A stretch of 64,000 nucleotides of DNA, taken from Platycnemis pennipes (lineage: Eukaryota > Arthropoda > Insecta > Odonata > Platycnemididae). Made by a program: the position numbers and the translations under genes. Below are positions 23,117 to 34,438 of the stretch, piece by piece. Numbering within the stretch: the first letter of the stretch is position 1; the number at the start of each line of letters is the position of its first letter. The DNA lies in NCBI GenBank assembly GCA_933228895.1, contig OW121855.1, positions 33,618,698 to 33,682,697 of the forward strand, given 5' to 3'. A model generated the notes under the pieces. The model was not told the DNA's origin. It saw only the letters and a program-made list of their open reading frames with translations, and made no database searches.

Positions 23117-24744
23117 CAGTAGAAGCCCGGTATAGTGAGTACGGCTTATTGCGAGAATCGCGTTATAGCGAGTGATTGTCTTTGTACCGCCAAAAGGCCT
23201 ATGTTTTACATGTAAAATAAAGCGGATATAGCGAGGCCAAAAAGTTCCTTCCACGGTATACGCTCGGTATTACGACAGATATCTCTCGAGGGCGATGCAC
23301 TGCCTAGCAAAAATAAACTATTGTGTTTTGTATTAGCTACTAATTAAACTAAAAATACAAGATGTGTGCCATATCTACAACACCCAAAGCCAATTATGTC
23401 CAAACATTAGCGATTTACGGCCTTCAGTACGCTCTGCGCACTCCCATTTTACGTTCTTCTTTTGTTAGGCCCAGTCATCAGTGAGAGGGGAGTGGGCGGA
23501 CGACGAGCAAGATGAGAGTAGGAGAGGGAGTTAGGTCTAGGCATGGGCGATATTGATAATCGGGGCACGATAAGATAAAGGGGCACGATAAGATATCGGG
23601 GTACGATAAATATCGCTATAAATATCACGATAAACATCACGATAAAATAACATGATATCGAGTCCCGATAAAATATCACGATAAATATCGTGAATAATAT
23701 TGCGCTCGTTCGAATGTAGCGTAATCGCGCCCGATGAATTATCGTGGTATTGCGCCGGTTAATTGTGTCGGAAAAAGACAGTCGTTGAGTTGGCCTTCGC
23801 TTAAGCTGGAGCAAGTACGTTTGAAGACTTACTATTCTGCTATCTGCAAATTCAAATTCTCAGCAGTTCTCTCACACTCTCTCTTTCAATTTCAGTGGTC
23901 TGATAGTTGACGTACTTGCGTGGACAGATAGGTGACGTACTTGCTCCAGCTTAAGCGAAGGCCAACCCAACGGCTGTCTTTTTCCAACACGATTAGCCGG
24001 CGCAATATCACGATAATTCATCGGGCGCGATTACGCGATATTTGAACGAGCGCAATATAACTCTTTTATCGTGATGTTTTATCGGGGCGCGATATCGAGA
24101 TATTTTATCGGGGCGCGATATCGTGATATTTTATCGGGGCGCGATATCGTGATATTTTATCGGGACGCGATATCATGGTATTTTATTGCGATATTTATCG
24201 TTTCCCGATATCTTAATGTGCCCCGATATTTTATCGGGGCACGATAAGACGATATTCATCGAGCAACGATATATCGTCAATTTTAAAAAGTCAAAATCAA
24301 CTGATAGACGTACCGGTTAACATTCGAAAACCCGACAAAGCTGATATTATCGTCATGACATATTCGCAAAATTATCCCAAAACTTCCACAGTATACCTAA
24401 TATTTTGATTCCGACTAGTTACGCTGTCTTTACAGCTTTCTACGGCGATCGAAAAATAGAACAACTGGAAGAAAAACACCGAAACTAGGGGAATTAATGT
24501 TTTATATAATGGAAAATGTCCGGTTTCTTTCATGAAATATGTTGATATTCTACCAAATTGTGCCTGAAATGACGTTATTGCTGTTTACCTTCGTCAAATA
24601 CCACGGAAACAAAAGAAAAACTGTATATACGAACGACTATGAGAATATGGTGGGTTTTTTCAACACCTTCGGATATAACGAGCGCTCGATTTAGCGAGTG
24701 ATTTCCGAGGGATTATGAGCACTCGTTATACCGGGATTCCACTG
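23117..24744. mobile_element. Pogo-like non-autonomous element, TA target duplication
   Basis: The ends CAGTAGAAGCCCGGTATAGT and, inverted, CAGTGGAATCCCGGTATAAC are flanked by TA on both sides. Start sequence and TA duplication are typical of the pogo/Tigger branch of Tc1/mariner. GCGAGT-type motifs recur inside both ends. No transposase is present. The paralogous sequence at 21007-21063 runs through the site without it, supporting the insertion boundaries. Confidence 0.75.
23535..24285. repeat. Palindromic unit with arrays of a TATCGGGGCACGATA-type motif
   Basis: Two arms of roughly 280-330 bases are inverted copies (for example GCTTAAGCTGGAGCAAGTAC near 23800 against GTACTTGCTCCAGCTTAAGC near 23936), around a spacer of about 110 bases. 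Both arms hold many near-copies of GATATTTTATCGGGGCRCGA. The left edge (TAGGCATGGGCGATATTGAT) resembles a hAT terminus; the right terminus is degraded. It is nested in the pogo-like element. Confidence 0.75.
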
Positions 24745-24839
24745 TATTATCATATGATTTACCCTGTCATTTGAGGTTTTCCTTCTCAATCAGCTGTGCG
24801 GGTTGAATAAGTATTTCTTTTTCGTGTCTCAAATGTTCA

Positions 24840-27245
24840 ATTCTTACATCCTAGAACAGTTTCTTCAATTTGGGTCAATTTTTTCTCCATACATTTTTTA
24901 GCCATACATTCGGTGGTGAAGTGGTACATTCTTCCAGCTTTGGTCTGGAGGTTTCCATTTGATTTAAGAAAAGTGAAGATTGTACAGAAGAATGTGACAA
25001 TGATCAAGATAACTGTGTGGATATAGCTCCAGATGAGGTAACTAGCTTACAAAAGAAAGATGCTATAGTAAAACTCAATTTATCTCTCATGGAGGTAGGT
25101 TGTTCTCCCCTAAAATTACATGTTCTTAGAGATCACCAAATACCCTCCTATTGGAGCCATATTTGAAAAGCTTCATGACATACTCGTGGTAAAATTTAGC
25201 TAGAGCTTGAAGTACACATTCCATAAAAAGAGGCTGAAGCAGTGAAGCTTATGGGAGAGAAAACTGCTGATAGTGGCAATGTTACAGAAATGATCAGAGA
25301 AAATTTAAGCATTTGTGAAAAGAAAAAGCAAGTACAACTATAGTCAAGCCTGTTTATTTGAGGGGGCTGAATATTTACTTCGTAATAGCTAAACTTCGTT
25401 ATATGTGGACCAATTTTTCCCAGCCTCTCTTTGACAGGGAATAGCCTTTACTTCGTTATAACCAGGACTTCATTGTAAATGGTTTGATATAAGCGGGCTT
25501 GACTGTACTAACAATCCCAACTTCCTTGGGGTGGAGTAGGAAAAGAATAAAAGAAACATTCAATGTGTCAGACATTCTGTTCGTCAAGCCCAAAGAATTT
25601 ATACTGACAAAGCAATTTTGGCAGAATCAAATGCTAGGTGTAGGAATAAACTTAAGCCTGAGATTATGGGATTGGTGAGGACGTTTTTTGAGAACAACAA
25701 ACAATCAAGAATAATGCCAGGGATGAAAGATGTAGTAAGCATAGGAAGAAAACAGTATGAAAGGAAGCAAATGATATAGGGTAACCTACGTGAAATGCAT
25801 TCAAATTTTAAGTAGGATCACCCCTATGTTAAGTTGGGTTTTTCCAAATTTTGTGCCTTACGACCCAAATGGTGAATACTAGCAGTGGCACAAACACAGT
25901 ATGTGTGTGTACCATTTATCAGAATGTCATTTTAATGACTCATGCATCACCAATATTGAAATCATACTTACTAAGTTGCTCCTTTCCGAGGAGGTAAAAA
26001 ATCAGTGTATGCTGAGACATTGTGGTGAATGTTCTAGGAAAAGTTAAGAGTATTTCTTGAAATCAAAATTTGAAGATTAATATGATAGTGATAATGTTGA
26101 GTTTTCTCAATGGACCTCGACTGATAGGATGCAGATGATAAAAATTTCAAGTACAGACGATGATTTCATTGAAGAGCTGTCTAACAAGAAGGAGAAACTG
26201 ATCCCTCACTCCTTTGTAGCAAAATCATAGTCTTCTTCTTTTCCAAAAATGAAAGAAAATATATCATCAGATAGTGATAGTTTCGATGGACTTCAGCGAG
26301 AAGTATTCCTTTATAATTCAAGATGAGGTTCAAGAACATTATTGGACTTCAGACGCATGTACTGTTCATCCTGTCGTGATACATTTTAAGAACAGTAAAT
26401 GTAAAAAAATTATATCACACTGTATAATATCAGATGATTTAACTCATGACATGAGCATGATTTTTAAAATCCAGGAAACAACTACTAAATTTCTCAAAGG
26501 ATTTGATAACATTAAATATTTCATTATTTTTGTGATGGCTGTGCAGCACAGCATAAAAATAGAACAATTTTTTTCAGCCTTTGTCTCCATGAGGGAGATT
26601 TTCAGTTAAATGCAAAGTGGTCATTCTTTACCACAAGCCATGGAAAAACAGAATGTAATCAAATCGGGGGTACTGTTAAATGACAGGGTTGAAAATAGAG
26701 GCACCAATCCAATTGACAGGCAGATAAAAACTCTAATTGAATTTTTCAACTTTTGTAAAGTTAACATTGACAAAATTTACTTCCACCACATTTCAAAGGA
26801 CAGCGTGAATGTAACTTTTATCACTCTCAAAGAATGTTTTAAGGATGTCCATGTACTTCCATGAACTAGAGGTTTCCACAACTTCTATCCTCAGGATAGC
26901 TCGGGTACTGTGGAGGCTAGAAAAATTAGTGATGATGCCATGCATTTTCTCATTTGCAACTTGAAATCAAGCAAGCAAACACCAGTGGGTGTAAAACTGG
27001 TTGATATGAATCCTGAGTGTTATGTAGCTTGTAAGTTTGAAAACTAGTGTTCTTTGGAATGGTGACTGAAATGGATAAGGATGAAATGTGACCATCAAAT
27101 TTCCTTCTTTTTTCTGCCAGTGCAAGAAGATTCTTGCCCAGTTCCAATTCCTCTTATACTTGCTGTTGTTGAACCCCCAGAGACTAAAACTGGAAGAATG
27201 TACCACTTCCCCACTGAATGCAAGGCTTAAAAAAAAATGACCCCA
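24840..27245 (+). pseudogene. Transposase remnant, plus-strand copy
   Basis: The N-terminal part (about 25020-25330) includes KKDAIVKLNLSLMEVGCSPL. After the inserted 165-base MITE comes LGWSRKRIKETFNVSD (about 25520-25575), which looks like a helix-turn-helix. Then follow DFSEKYSFIIQDEVQEHYW (26284-26340), an SDG-type motif changed to CDGCAAQHKN (near 26530), FFTTSHGKTECNQIGG (26625-26685) and PPETKTGRMYHFP (about 27170-27210). Several stops and frameshifts are present. The two ORFs visible (111 and 84 residues) are fragments of one ancestral gene. Comparison with the mirror copy shows both descend from the same already damaged sequence. Confidence 0.75.
25341..25505. mobile_element. 165-bp MITE, TA target duplication
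   Basis: The ends TAGTCAAGCCTGTTTATTTG and, inverted, CAGTCAAGCCCGCTTATATC are flanked by TA. The inside repeats CTTCGTTATA. This is a Tc1/mariner (pogo-type) MITE inserted in the transposase remnant. Confidence 0.8.
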
Positions 27246-27716
27246 ATGTTCACTCGGAACCGAAATTGCAATTTTGTATACGAAATCGTTAGATGGAAAT
27301 GAAAAAAGAATTTTAGCGAAAAAATTAATCTTCTAACTACAACCATTCACTCCAAAATCAAAAATTAAAATAAGCAAAAGGTGACGCCTACCGAAAATGC
27401 TGCTGTGATAACATTGACGTCATTTTCCTCCCATCCTTGACTGCTTGCAGGGGAGAGGAAGGGAGTGGAGGGGGATTCTCAGAAGGTCTGCTCGACAGAT
27501 GCTGTCGCAATCATTCCCATTGGCCGAGTCAGCTGTGTCCCCCCCATTGCGATAAGGCAGTGTAACTTCGCGGGCTCAGTTCTGATTCGACGAAGTCAAT
27601 ATACGTCAGAGGTTGCACCACGCCCTCTTTTCCGAAAGGGTTAAAAACATCAGTTTTTCGCCGCTTATAACTCAGGAAACAATTGTCGGATCAAAAAATG
27701 GAAAAATTGATGAAAC
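27241..27716. mobile_element. 530-bp MITE family, copy 2 (ends eroded)
   Basis: Nearly collinear with 9558-10087 from TTCACTCGGAACC onward, but the outermost bases differ and the right part is shortened. The mirror arm at 21240-21290 shows the uninterrupted site (ATGACCCAAATTGAAG read on the minus strand). Confidence 0.7.
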
Positions 27717-27892
27717 CCCATTGAAGAAACTGTACTAACCCACACAGCATGCGAACGTTCGCTGGCCGCCCTTTACATTTAGTTGCATGTACGTTGCAAT
27801 ACAACGTTGCGATTCGAATATTTGGTACTCAGTATATGATGTATCTGAACTTTTGAGACATGAAAAAGAAATATATATTTAATTAACACAGC

Positions 27893-29233
27893 TAAAATTT
27901 TGTACAAGACCGAACAAATGTTGCCGGTCACAGACATCAAGGCATACTCCAGTGAGTTTACCATTTTGGGGGGTGCACTCAAATTTGAAGGAAAATATTA
28001 TCAGAAAAAAACATTGACTTATGTTTGGCACAAATGCAGAAGAGAGCTAGTGAAGAGGATATTGAAGGGAATGTACATTAGATGCAGGAAATCCAGTTCA
28101 TCATAATGTATAAATGTTGAACATCCCCAGAGGTCCCTAAAAAGATGACATGTCCAGAAAAACCAGATGTCTAGTAACCCTAGCTTCACCAAGTTTTCCA
28201 CAGATGCAAATGTGTACGAATGGCATGATTGTGCAACTGCATTTGTAGGCATGTGCAAGAGCAAACAAATCCAGTCAGTTTTGTAAAGTTCCAGATCACA
28301 AGATGTGATTTGGTTTCTCTTATTAAGGTATTAACATAAAAAATTACAAGTAATGAATTTCACTGAATCTTGACCTTTCCTTGCCATTTACTCTATGGTA
28401 AAATAATGTATGTCACAATCATTCATTGCGTTTGTTCCATTTTAATTGAAGGGTGACTTTTGAAAAGGGCTTATTTTGAATTTTTGAAAATTTTCTGTAA
28501 ATAAAAACTGAATGTCTGTCAAACCCTTTGAGGTAAGACTGAAGTTTTTTTCTGAAACTCCTTACTGTTGTTTACATAGAAATTACTCATATTACTTGCT
28601 TAAAAAACATCAGCCTGTAAGTGTACATTATAAAATAAGGAAAGAGTATATTTCCAAATTTTCCAAGATGACCCTTTTCGAAATTCATGATCCAATTAAG
28701 TTGATGAGCAGTTATATAAAGCAATAGTTGGAGGTTTTTATTCATATGTAGCATTGATTCTTCATTAAAAGAAGCTGGCTTCAAAATACATATTTAGGTC
28801 GCTGCATACATCAGTTCCAATTTTGCAGCACCCTAGATCATACAACCCTATGGAGTTGATAGTGAATAGAGTAAAGGATCTCCACTCAAGACCTACCCTC
28901 TCATCCACTACAGGGACTGGGACTCTTCCATTGAAAATGGGTCTAATGCACCAGTGCCACAAGCTTTGGTTCCCTAAATACTTAGCATCACCATTTATGT
29001 ATATTTCACCATGGAATAGGGTAGTTTCCTATTATTTTTTATTGTCTTGATCGAAAGTTTATAACCTCTGGAGTACGTATTCTAAGCTGTTCGATTTTTA
29101 AATGACATAAAACATTTTTCCTCATTAATTATAAAGTGAAAAAAATTAATGGCGCGAAAACGTGACGGTAAACTATTGCATGCCAGTTAACCCTACATGT
29201 GATGTCAAACTATTTTCTCTACCTGGCAACAGG
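27893..29233. other. EMC10 intron 3 sequence, no gene seen
   Basis: Short open frames only, with no conserved segment or splice-supported exon. Confidence 0.35.
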
Positions 29234-29477
29234 TAGTGCTGCGGATGCTTCCAAGTAGACGCTGCACTCCGTCAAAGCTTATTAACTAGTATAGGAGGTA
29301 TATTTATTCCATTGATTTATTATAATTAACTTTTATTTATTTATTTAACATTAACTAGTGCTGCGGATGCTTCCAAGTAGACGCTTCACTCCGTCAAAGT
29401 TTATTAACTAGTATAGGAGGTATATTTATTCCATTGATTTATTATAATTAACTTTTATTTATTATTTAACATTAACT
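29234..29477. repeat. Tandem duplication, 122-base period, two copies
   Basis: The unit starting TAGTGCTGCGGATGCTTCCA at 29234 recurs from 29356, nearly identical (GCTGCACTCC against GCTTCACTCC, and one 4-base length difference in a TTTA run). The high identity implies a recent duplication. Confidence 0.9.
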
Positions 29478-29957
29478 ATGCAGTTTATTCATTTAAAATC
29501 AGTTAGTATTCCTTTTAAAGCATACCATGAAGTTTGCCCATCGCCACACGACCTTCACGCCATACTTCGTGGTAGCAGAAGGCACCACGAGCAGGATGTC
29601 TTTGAGCCTATTAAACAACTAATAATAACATATTTAACAAAGAAGACTTTTCGAACTTTGATAGTTTTCACAGGCTAATACTAATACATATTCACTAGAG
29701 CTGAGGGGCCCTGAAATAAAATGGTAAGTTCAGGAGATGAATTTTCCTATTCCTCGCAACATAAACTACATACCTGTTATGTCAGCAAGAAGGCAGCACA
29801 CCCCACCATTTCAGAGCTTTTTCAAATGATCTTAAAATTAAAATTTAAAATAAATACATTTATGGCAGGGCACGAATCGCAATTAATGAAGTCTGTTTTC
29901 TTTGATGAAGGAAGCTACCCTATTGTTTAGTAATACTGTTAGCAAATAGAGACTCAC

Positions 29958-30050
29958 CCCTTTTACGAATGTTCTGAGTTTGGCCTCCTTTGAATCCCCA
30001 CTGCTGAAAGTGGCTTTGAGTAAATACCATCCATCAGCTTCTGAAAGAGA
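29958..30050 (-). CDS. EMC10: EMC10 exon 3
   Basis: The acceptor GCTTCTAG is followed by SLSEADGWYLLKATFSSGDS and KEAKLRTFVKG, then GTGAGT. This corresponds to the EMC10 segment between the EER-rich linker and the conserved F-V-x-x-C motif, which is completed by exon 4 (FVKG joined to CALYES). Phase 0 at both ends. A second possible acceptor (TTTCAG) lies eight bases into the exon; the first gives better agreement with the family. Confidence 0.88.
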
Positions 30051-30354
30051 CTAGAAGCACAGAAAGTCAGGGTGATACATCAAAAATAATAAAACCTAGC
30101 TGAACTGATTTTGTATGGTGAGCAGAAAACTAGTTTATATTGAGCATGTGATGTTGACACTGATGCTGATACCATTAGGACTGAAAGATGTTTATTTTTT
30201 ATTTTTAAAGAACTTAACATCATAACTGTACAGGCTCTCCTCACCAATATACAATCTAATGCCACACCACAAATTTTGAGATAAAATTGTTTTGACTGAA
30301 CTTAACTTGAACATTGCACCATATTTTTATTCTTTGATTTTCATCAGAACACAT

Positions 30355-30530
30355 CTGGAGCACGCTACTATATGGCTGCAGAAAAGTCAAGGCTGGAAAC
30401 ATTTGAAATGTAGTGCTACCGAAGATTGATGAAGATTAAATGGAACAACCGAGTGACAAATGAAGAAGTCTTAAGAAGAGTGGGAGAAAAGAGAAGAAAA
30501 CTGGACACCAACCACAGAAAGAGAAATGAG
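30355..30530 (+). pseudogene. LINE C-terminal fragment
   Basis: The frame reads KSRLETFEM, a stop, then CYRRLMKIKWNNRVTNEEVL and RRVGEK. This is the well-known segment downstream of the reverse transcriptase core in a widespread LINE group of animals. Only this piece is left. Confidence 0.7.
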
Positions 30531-30989
30531 GCTATTTTTTGCCATTTTGATGCTTCAAGGTGTAATTAAATTACCATCACCACAAAGGTCATGGTCAAAA
30601 CGCTGAATTATTTTGTGTACAGATATTTTCTCCACTAATGACCCAGTAAAGTTGCTCCTGATAATTCATTTCCTTAATTTTTCAAACAATGAGGATAGCA
30701 TTGTCAACGATTAAAACCCTAAATTAGTGACGTTTTATGAATTGATGGTTCACTTGTTAGGCAGATTTTGTAACTTGTACTCTCCAAAACAAACTCTCTA
30801 TCTTCATGAGAGTTTGGCCATTTTCAAGCATCACCTGGGCCTTGATCATGGATCTTCATAAGGCAAGAGATAGCGTTATCATTATTTTTTTATGTAACTT
30901 ATGTCAGAGAGAACGTGATCTCCATTCTTCATTTTTTGCACAGCACTTCATATTGCTAATTATTATTATTAATTAGGTTATTGTTAACC

Positions 30990-33430
30990 CTGCACTGCTC
31001 TAGGGGCAAGCATTAACCATAAAGATTGCGATATCGCGAAAGATGCATCTGTGATTCCACACCTGGGATGGAAAATTTATATTGCAGAGAAAAGGGCTAG
31101 ATTTGGACTGAAGTACTTTGTATTGTGTGAGTCGAAATCAGGGTATATAGTACATGATTTTCTGTTGTAAACAGGACAGGGAACTGTGTACAGTGAAAAA
31201 TATGAAAGTTTATTGGTGAGTAAAATAACAGGGTGGCTACTGATAACCAATTTTCAAATTCCCTGACTTTTCCCTGATGGCTTTTCCAATTTCCCTGACC
31301 GATCGCCAAAAGGTCTCCTATTATCGGAATATTTTATTTCTGCTGAATTAAATTTTTGTCAAAACTCAGAAAATGTTAAAAGCTGAAATCAATACATTAA
31401 ATGCTATAAGAATGAAAAAAATATATGGAACCTCTGCCCTAATTACAAAATATATTAAACCTTAACAAGTTAAGCCCTCACACACATTGTACACACTTTT
31501 AATACATTTTTCGCGGCCGCGGATACGCAGCCGTGTATCATATTTCCGTGGCCGCGTATGTTTCCTTCTGTAAAATTACAAATTGAAAATGTCTAATTCT
31601 TCAAGGAAAAGGTGGCATGCCGTGGTAGTTCCGGGAAGTTGAAGATTACTGAAAAGGCACCAAAGGGAAAGTTAACAGTCAATTTACTGGCGGACTCCAG
31701 CACAGGTATCACTAAGCTGCACGAAAAATACAAACCAAAGCCAAGTTCTTGGACTGAATCAAAATCGGATCAGATTAAAAAGTTTCAAAAGCGAATAACA
31801 ATTTGATTAACGTGGTCGTAACCCCTTGATTGTAAGAGTAAAAAAGTAAAAATATTGTGTAACCAAACGTAATCGCGCCACTGCGAGTGGAAACAGGAGG
31901 CAATTAGCAACGGCAGCGTCATATTTAGGAATGTCATATATAAGGTGGTTTGCGACCTGATTAAATTGCTTCAAGAGGGAGCTAAGGGGGCCATTCAATA
32001 ATTACGAGCGTGAAAGGTGGAGAGGGGAGGAGAACTCTTCATATGGTCTCGCGTATGAAAATCGAAGATCATCTCACGATTTTGTTTACACGTGTGATTA
32101 TACTTGTATTACCGTTTTAATAATCAACGTCTATAATTTTTAGAACTGCAAGCACGTAAGTATTTACTCAAGCTAGTGTGCTAAAACTACTTCTCGACCT
32201 GAGTCTCGGAAGTTAAAAAAAAAACACGAGGTAAAATCTTCGAAAAATATAGCCTCGGATTCCTCGTGATGAGCAGAATACACGATGATCATGAATTTTA
32301 ACACTACTAGGTAAATATCGCATTAAGGATATACAAAAGGGATACATTGTACGACTGATTCACAATTAAATAACTAAGATTCACAACTGAATGTTCAACG
32401 AATTGATGGGGCTTATGCTATGCACTTTGGCGACGGACATTAGTTTTACTTGGCGAAATGTTTTGGTGAAATAAAGGACTGCCCGGTAAACGTAATGGTG
32501 GAAAAATAATGAGAATTTCCTATCCCAGTTTCTCCCTGACTGTTACAAGATTTCCCTGACTTTTCCAGATTTCCAAAATTCCCTGACAATTCCAGGTTTT
32601 CCCTGACGATGGCCACCCTGAAAAACTGTTCTGAATTTGATGGGTCATTTCTTAGGTGAAGGATATTGCCTGACTGTAGATAGTTGGTATATGTCACCTT
32701 AACTTGCTGACTTATTAATAGAACAAAAAACTGACATTTATGGGATATTAAATGGTAGAAGAAAAGACCTTCCAGAAGGATTTAGTATAAAGAAGTTAAG
32801 GAGAGGAGACATTGTAGCATATCAAGGGGGAAAGGTCATGGATATGAAAAGGCAAGACAAAAACACTTTGCCTTATGAGCACAACACATAACGCTTCCAC
32901 AAAAATTACTAAAACAAGAATGGGATTATCTGTAGTGAAGCCAACTGTGGTATGCAATTATAGTAACACAATGGGTGGTGTAGATCAATGTGACCAAGAG
33001 CTTTCTTTTAATCAATCTGTTATAAAGAAACAAACAATATCATAAGAAAATTTTCTTGACCAGGCTGTGTGGAATTCTTATCCTTAGTACCAAAAAGAAA
33101 CATCTTAAAAGTGACTTCAGTTTATTGAATTCAGACTTTGTCTAATAGAGGATGCTATTGAAAAATATCATGATCCAATTTTAAGTCACCAAAAGAAGAC
33201 CTAGCAAAATTCCATCACAGCTAAAATCAACAGAACGTCATTTTCCAAGGCACATACCACCTAATCTAATCAAAAAAGAGACCTGAAGACAAAGTGCAGT
33301 ATTGCTGTGCTGTTCCAAGAAAGATGAAAATGGTACACAAAAGTGGAAGAAAACTAGGATTTGATGTGAAGACTATGGAGTGGGACTTTGCCTGGAGCCA
33401 TGCTTCATAATTATCATTTTGAAAGAACAC
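30990..33430 (+). pseudogene. piggyBac-type transposase remnant, split by a hAT-like insertion
   Basis: The left part (about 31090-31228) reads RARFGLKYFVLCESKSGYI and the right part continues after 32620 with GEGYCLTVDSWYMSP (32655-32699), carrying the Asp of the DDBD fold. LLIEQKTDIYGILNGRRKDL, RGDIVAYQGGKVM and, near 33310-33410, a Cys-rich end with CCSKKDENG and CEDYGVGLCLEPCF follow. The order and the C-terminal Cys pattern are those of piggyBac/PGBD4-type proteins. Stops and frame changes abound. The element at 31229-32620 interrupts it exactly between two neighbouring conserved blocks. Confidence 0.8.
31229..32620. mobile_element. hAT-like element with TTCCCTGAC arrays
   Basis: The termini CAGGGTGGCTACTGATAAC and, inverted, CAGGGTGGCCATCGTC enclose 1.39 kb without a transposase frame. 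Both subterminal arms repeat TTTCCCTGACTTTTCC-like units (31255-31305 and 32525-32610, the right ones also in direct orientation). It is inserted in the piggyBac remnant. No clean 8-base duplication is left at the borders (TAAAATAA against AAAAACTG), so class is inferred from the terminus. Confidence 0.75.
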
Positions 33431-34149
33431 ATTGATGGTACCTAGCTGACTTATGTTTATTTTATTTACTAAAATATCTATTTTTTGCTCTAGAGAGAAA
33501 TTTTTCTATGCATAAGAATAAAGATAGCTGGAATTCGTAGTATTTTATTTAGATTGTTTATAAAAGTATATAAACATACTTACCTTCTGTGAAATATAAT
33601 CTATCTTATGTAAGAAATAAATGCATATTTAAGTTAAATTAAAGTTCATAAACAACAACAATGTCTTTATAGCATTTGAGAAAAATAATGAAAAACTTGG
33701 ATTGAAACTTGCATATGAAATTTTTGTTATAACTTAAAAATATGGTAGAAAGCCTATGCTTTAAATCTAAGATTTTAATGAATTTTGCAAAACAAAATAA
33801 TTCTACACATCAGAATTGGTAAAAATGAAGGTATCTGAAATTTAATGATGCATATTATACATATTTATATTGTTTATAAAAGCATGTAAACATTTTTTGT
33901 CATAATATTTGTTCTTATATATGTAATAAATGAATAATAAAATTTTTGTCAAAGTTTATAAACAATTACAACCTTTAAAAACATTAAAGAAAAAGATCGC
34001 GAATTTTTTTAAATTGAATATCACTTATAAAATTGTTATTATTTGGTTTAAATACTATAGGAAAATTATAAAAGATTTATATTTGTCATCTAAGATTTGT
34101 GCCCAACTTATCTCTAGTACAAAAAAATATATTTCTTAACCAGATCATT
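33431..34149. other. AT-rich intron with a dispersed direct repeat
   Basis: A segment starting TTGTTTATAAAAGTATATAA near 33555 recurs near 33870 (TTGTTTATAAAAGCATGTAA) with about 120 bases of alignable sequence, including TAATAAATG-type stretches. No gene seen. Confidence 0.5.
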
Positions 34150-34375
34150 GAAAAAAATTATGCAGTCGGAGGGTTAAAGCACGATGGCCTGATAAACAAT
34201 TCATCGAAGTAAAAGTGAACGGGAAGAATGGAAAAGATAGGTATCATATGAGATGCATGGAACAAGTTGTGAAGGATGTAGAAGAGAAGAATAATGTTAA
34301 CATGAAGATGTTGGCTGGTAGAAGAATTGCGTTGAACCAATCTTAGGATTGTTGACCGATGATGATGATGAGCGA
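34150..34375 (+). pseudogene. LINE 3' end fragment with GAT-repeat tail
   Basis: A frame with MEQVVKDVEEKNNVNMKMLA, then GRRIALNQS and a stop, is followed by GATGATGATGATGAG. This matches the extreme C-terminus and simple-repeat tail of the same LINE group as the fragment at 30355-30530. Confidence 0.6.
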
Positions 34376-34438
34376 GAAAGTTACATCCAAAATCTTAACT
34401 GTTTATCGTGAAAGTAATGCTAAGAGGAGAGGAAGACC

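Larger units (their letters stand above)
20124..27892. mobile_element. Composite of two head-to-head DNA transposon copies, right end lost
   Basis: The left end begins GGGTCATTCCATGTCAGTTC at 20124, the same terminus as the element at 9155. A minus-strand transposase copy (about 22870 to 21200) and a plus-strand copy (about 24840-27245) are mirror images, so about 21073-22870 and 25745-27892 form a giant inverted repeat. The middle contains a pogo-like element (23117-24744) that itself contains a palindromic unit (23535-24285). A 165-base MITE sits in the plus copy (25341-25505) and the 530-base MITE sits at 27241-27716. The similarity to the left arm stops near 27892 and the matching outer terminus is absent. 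Confidence 0.75.
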
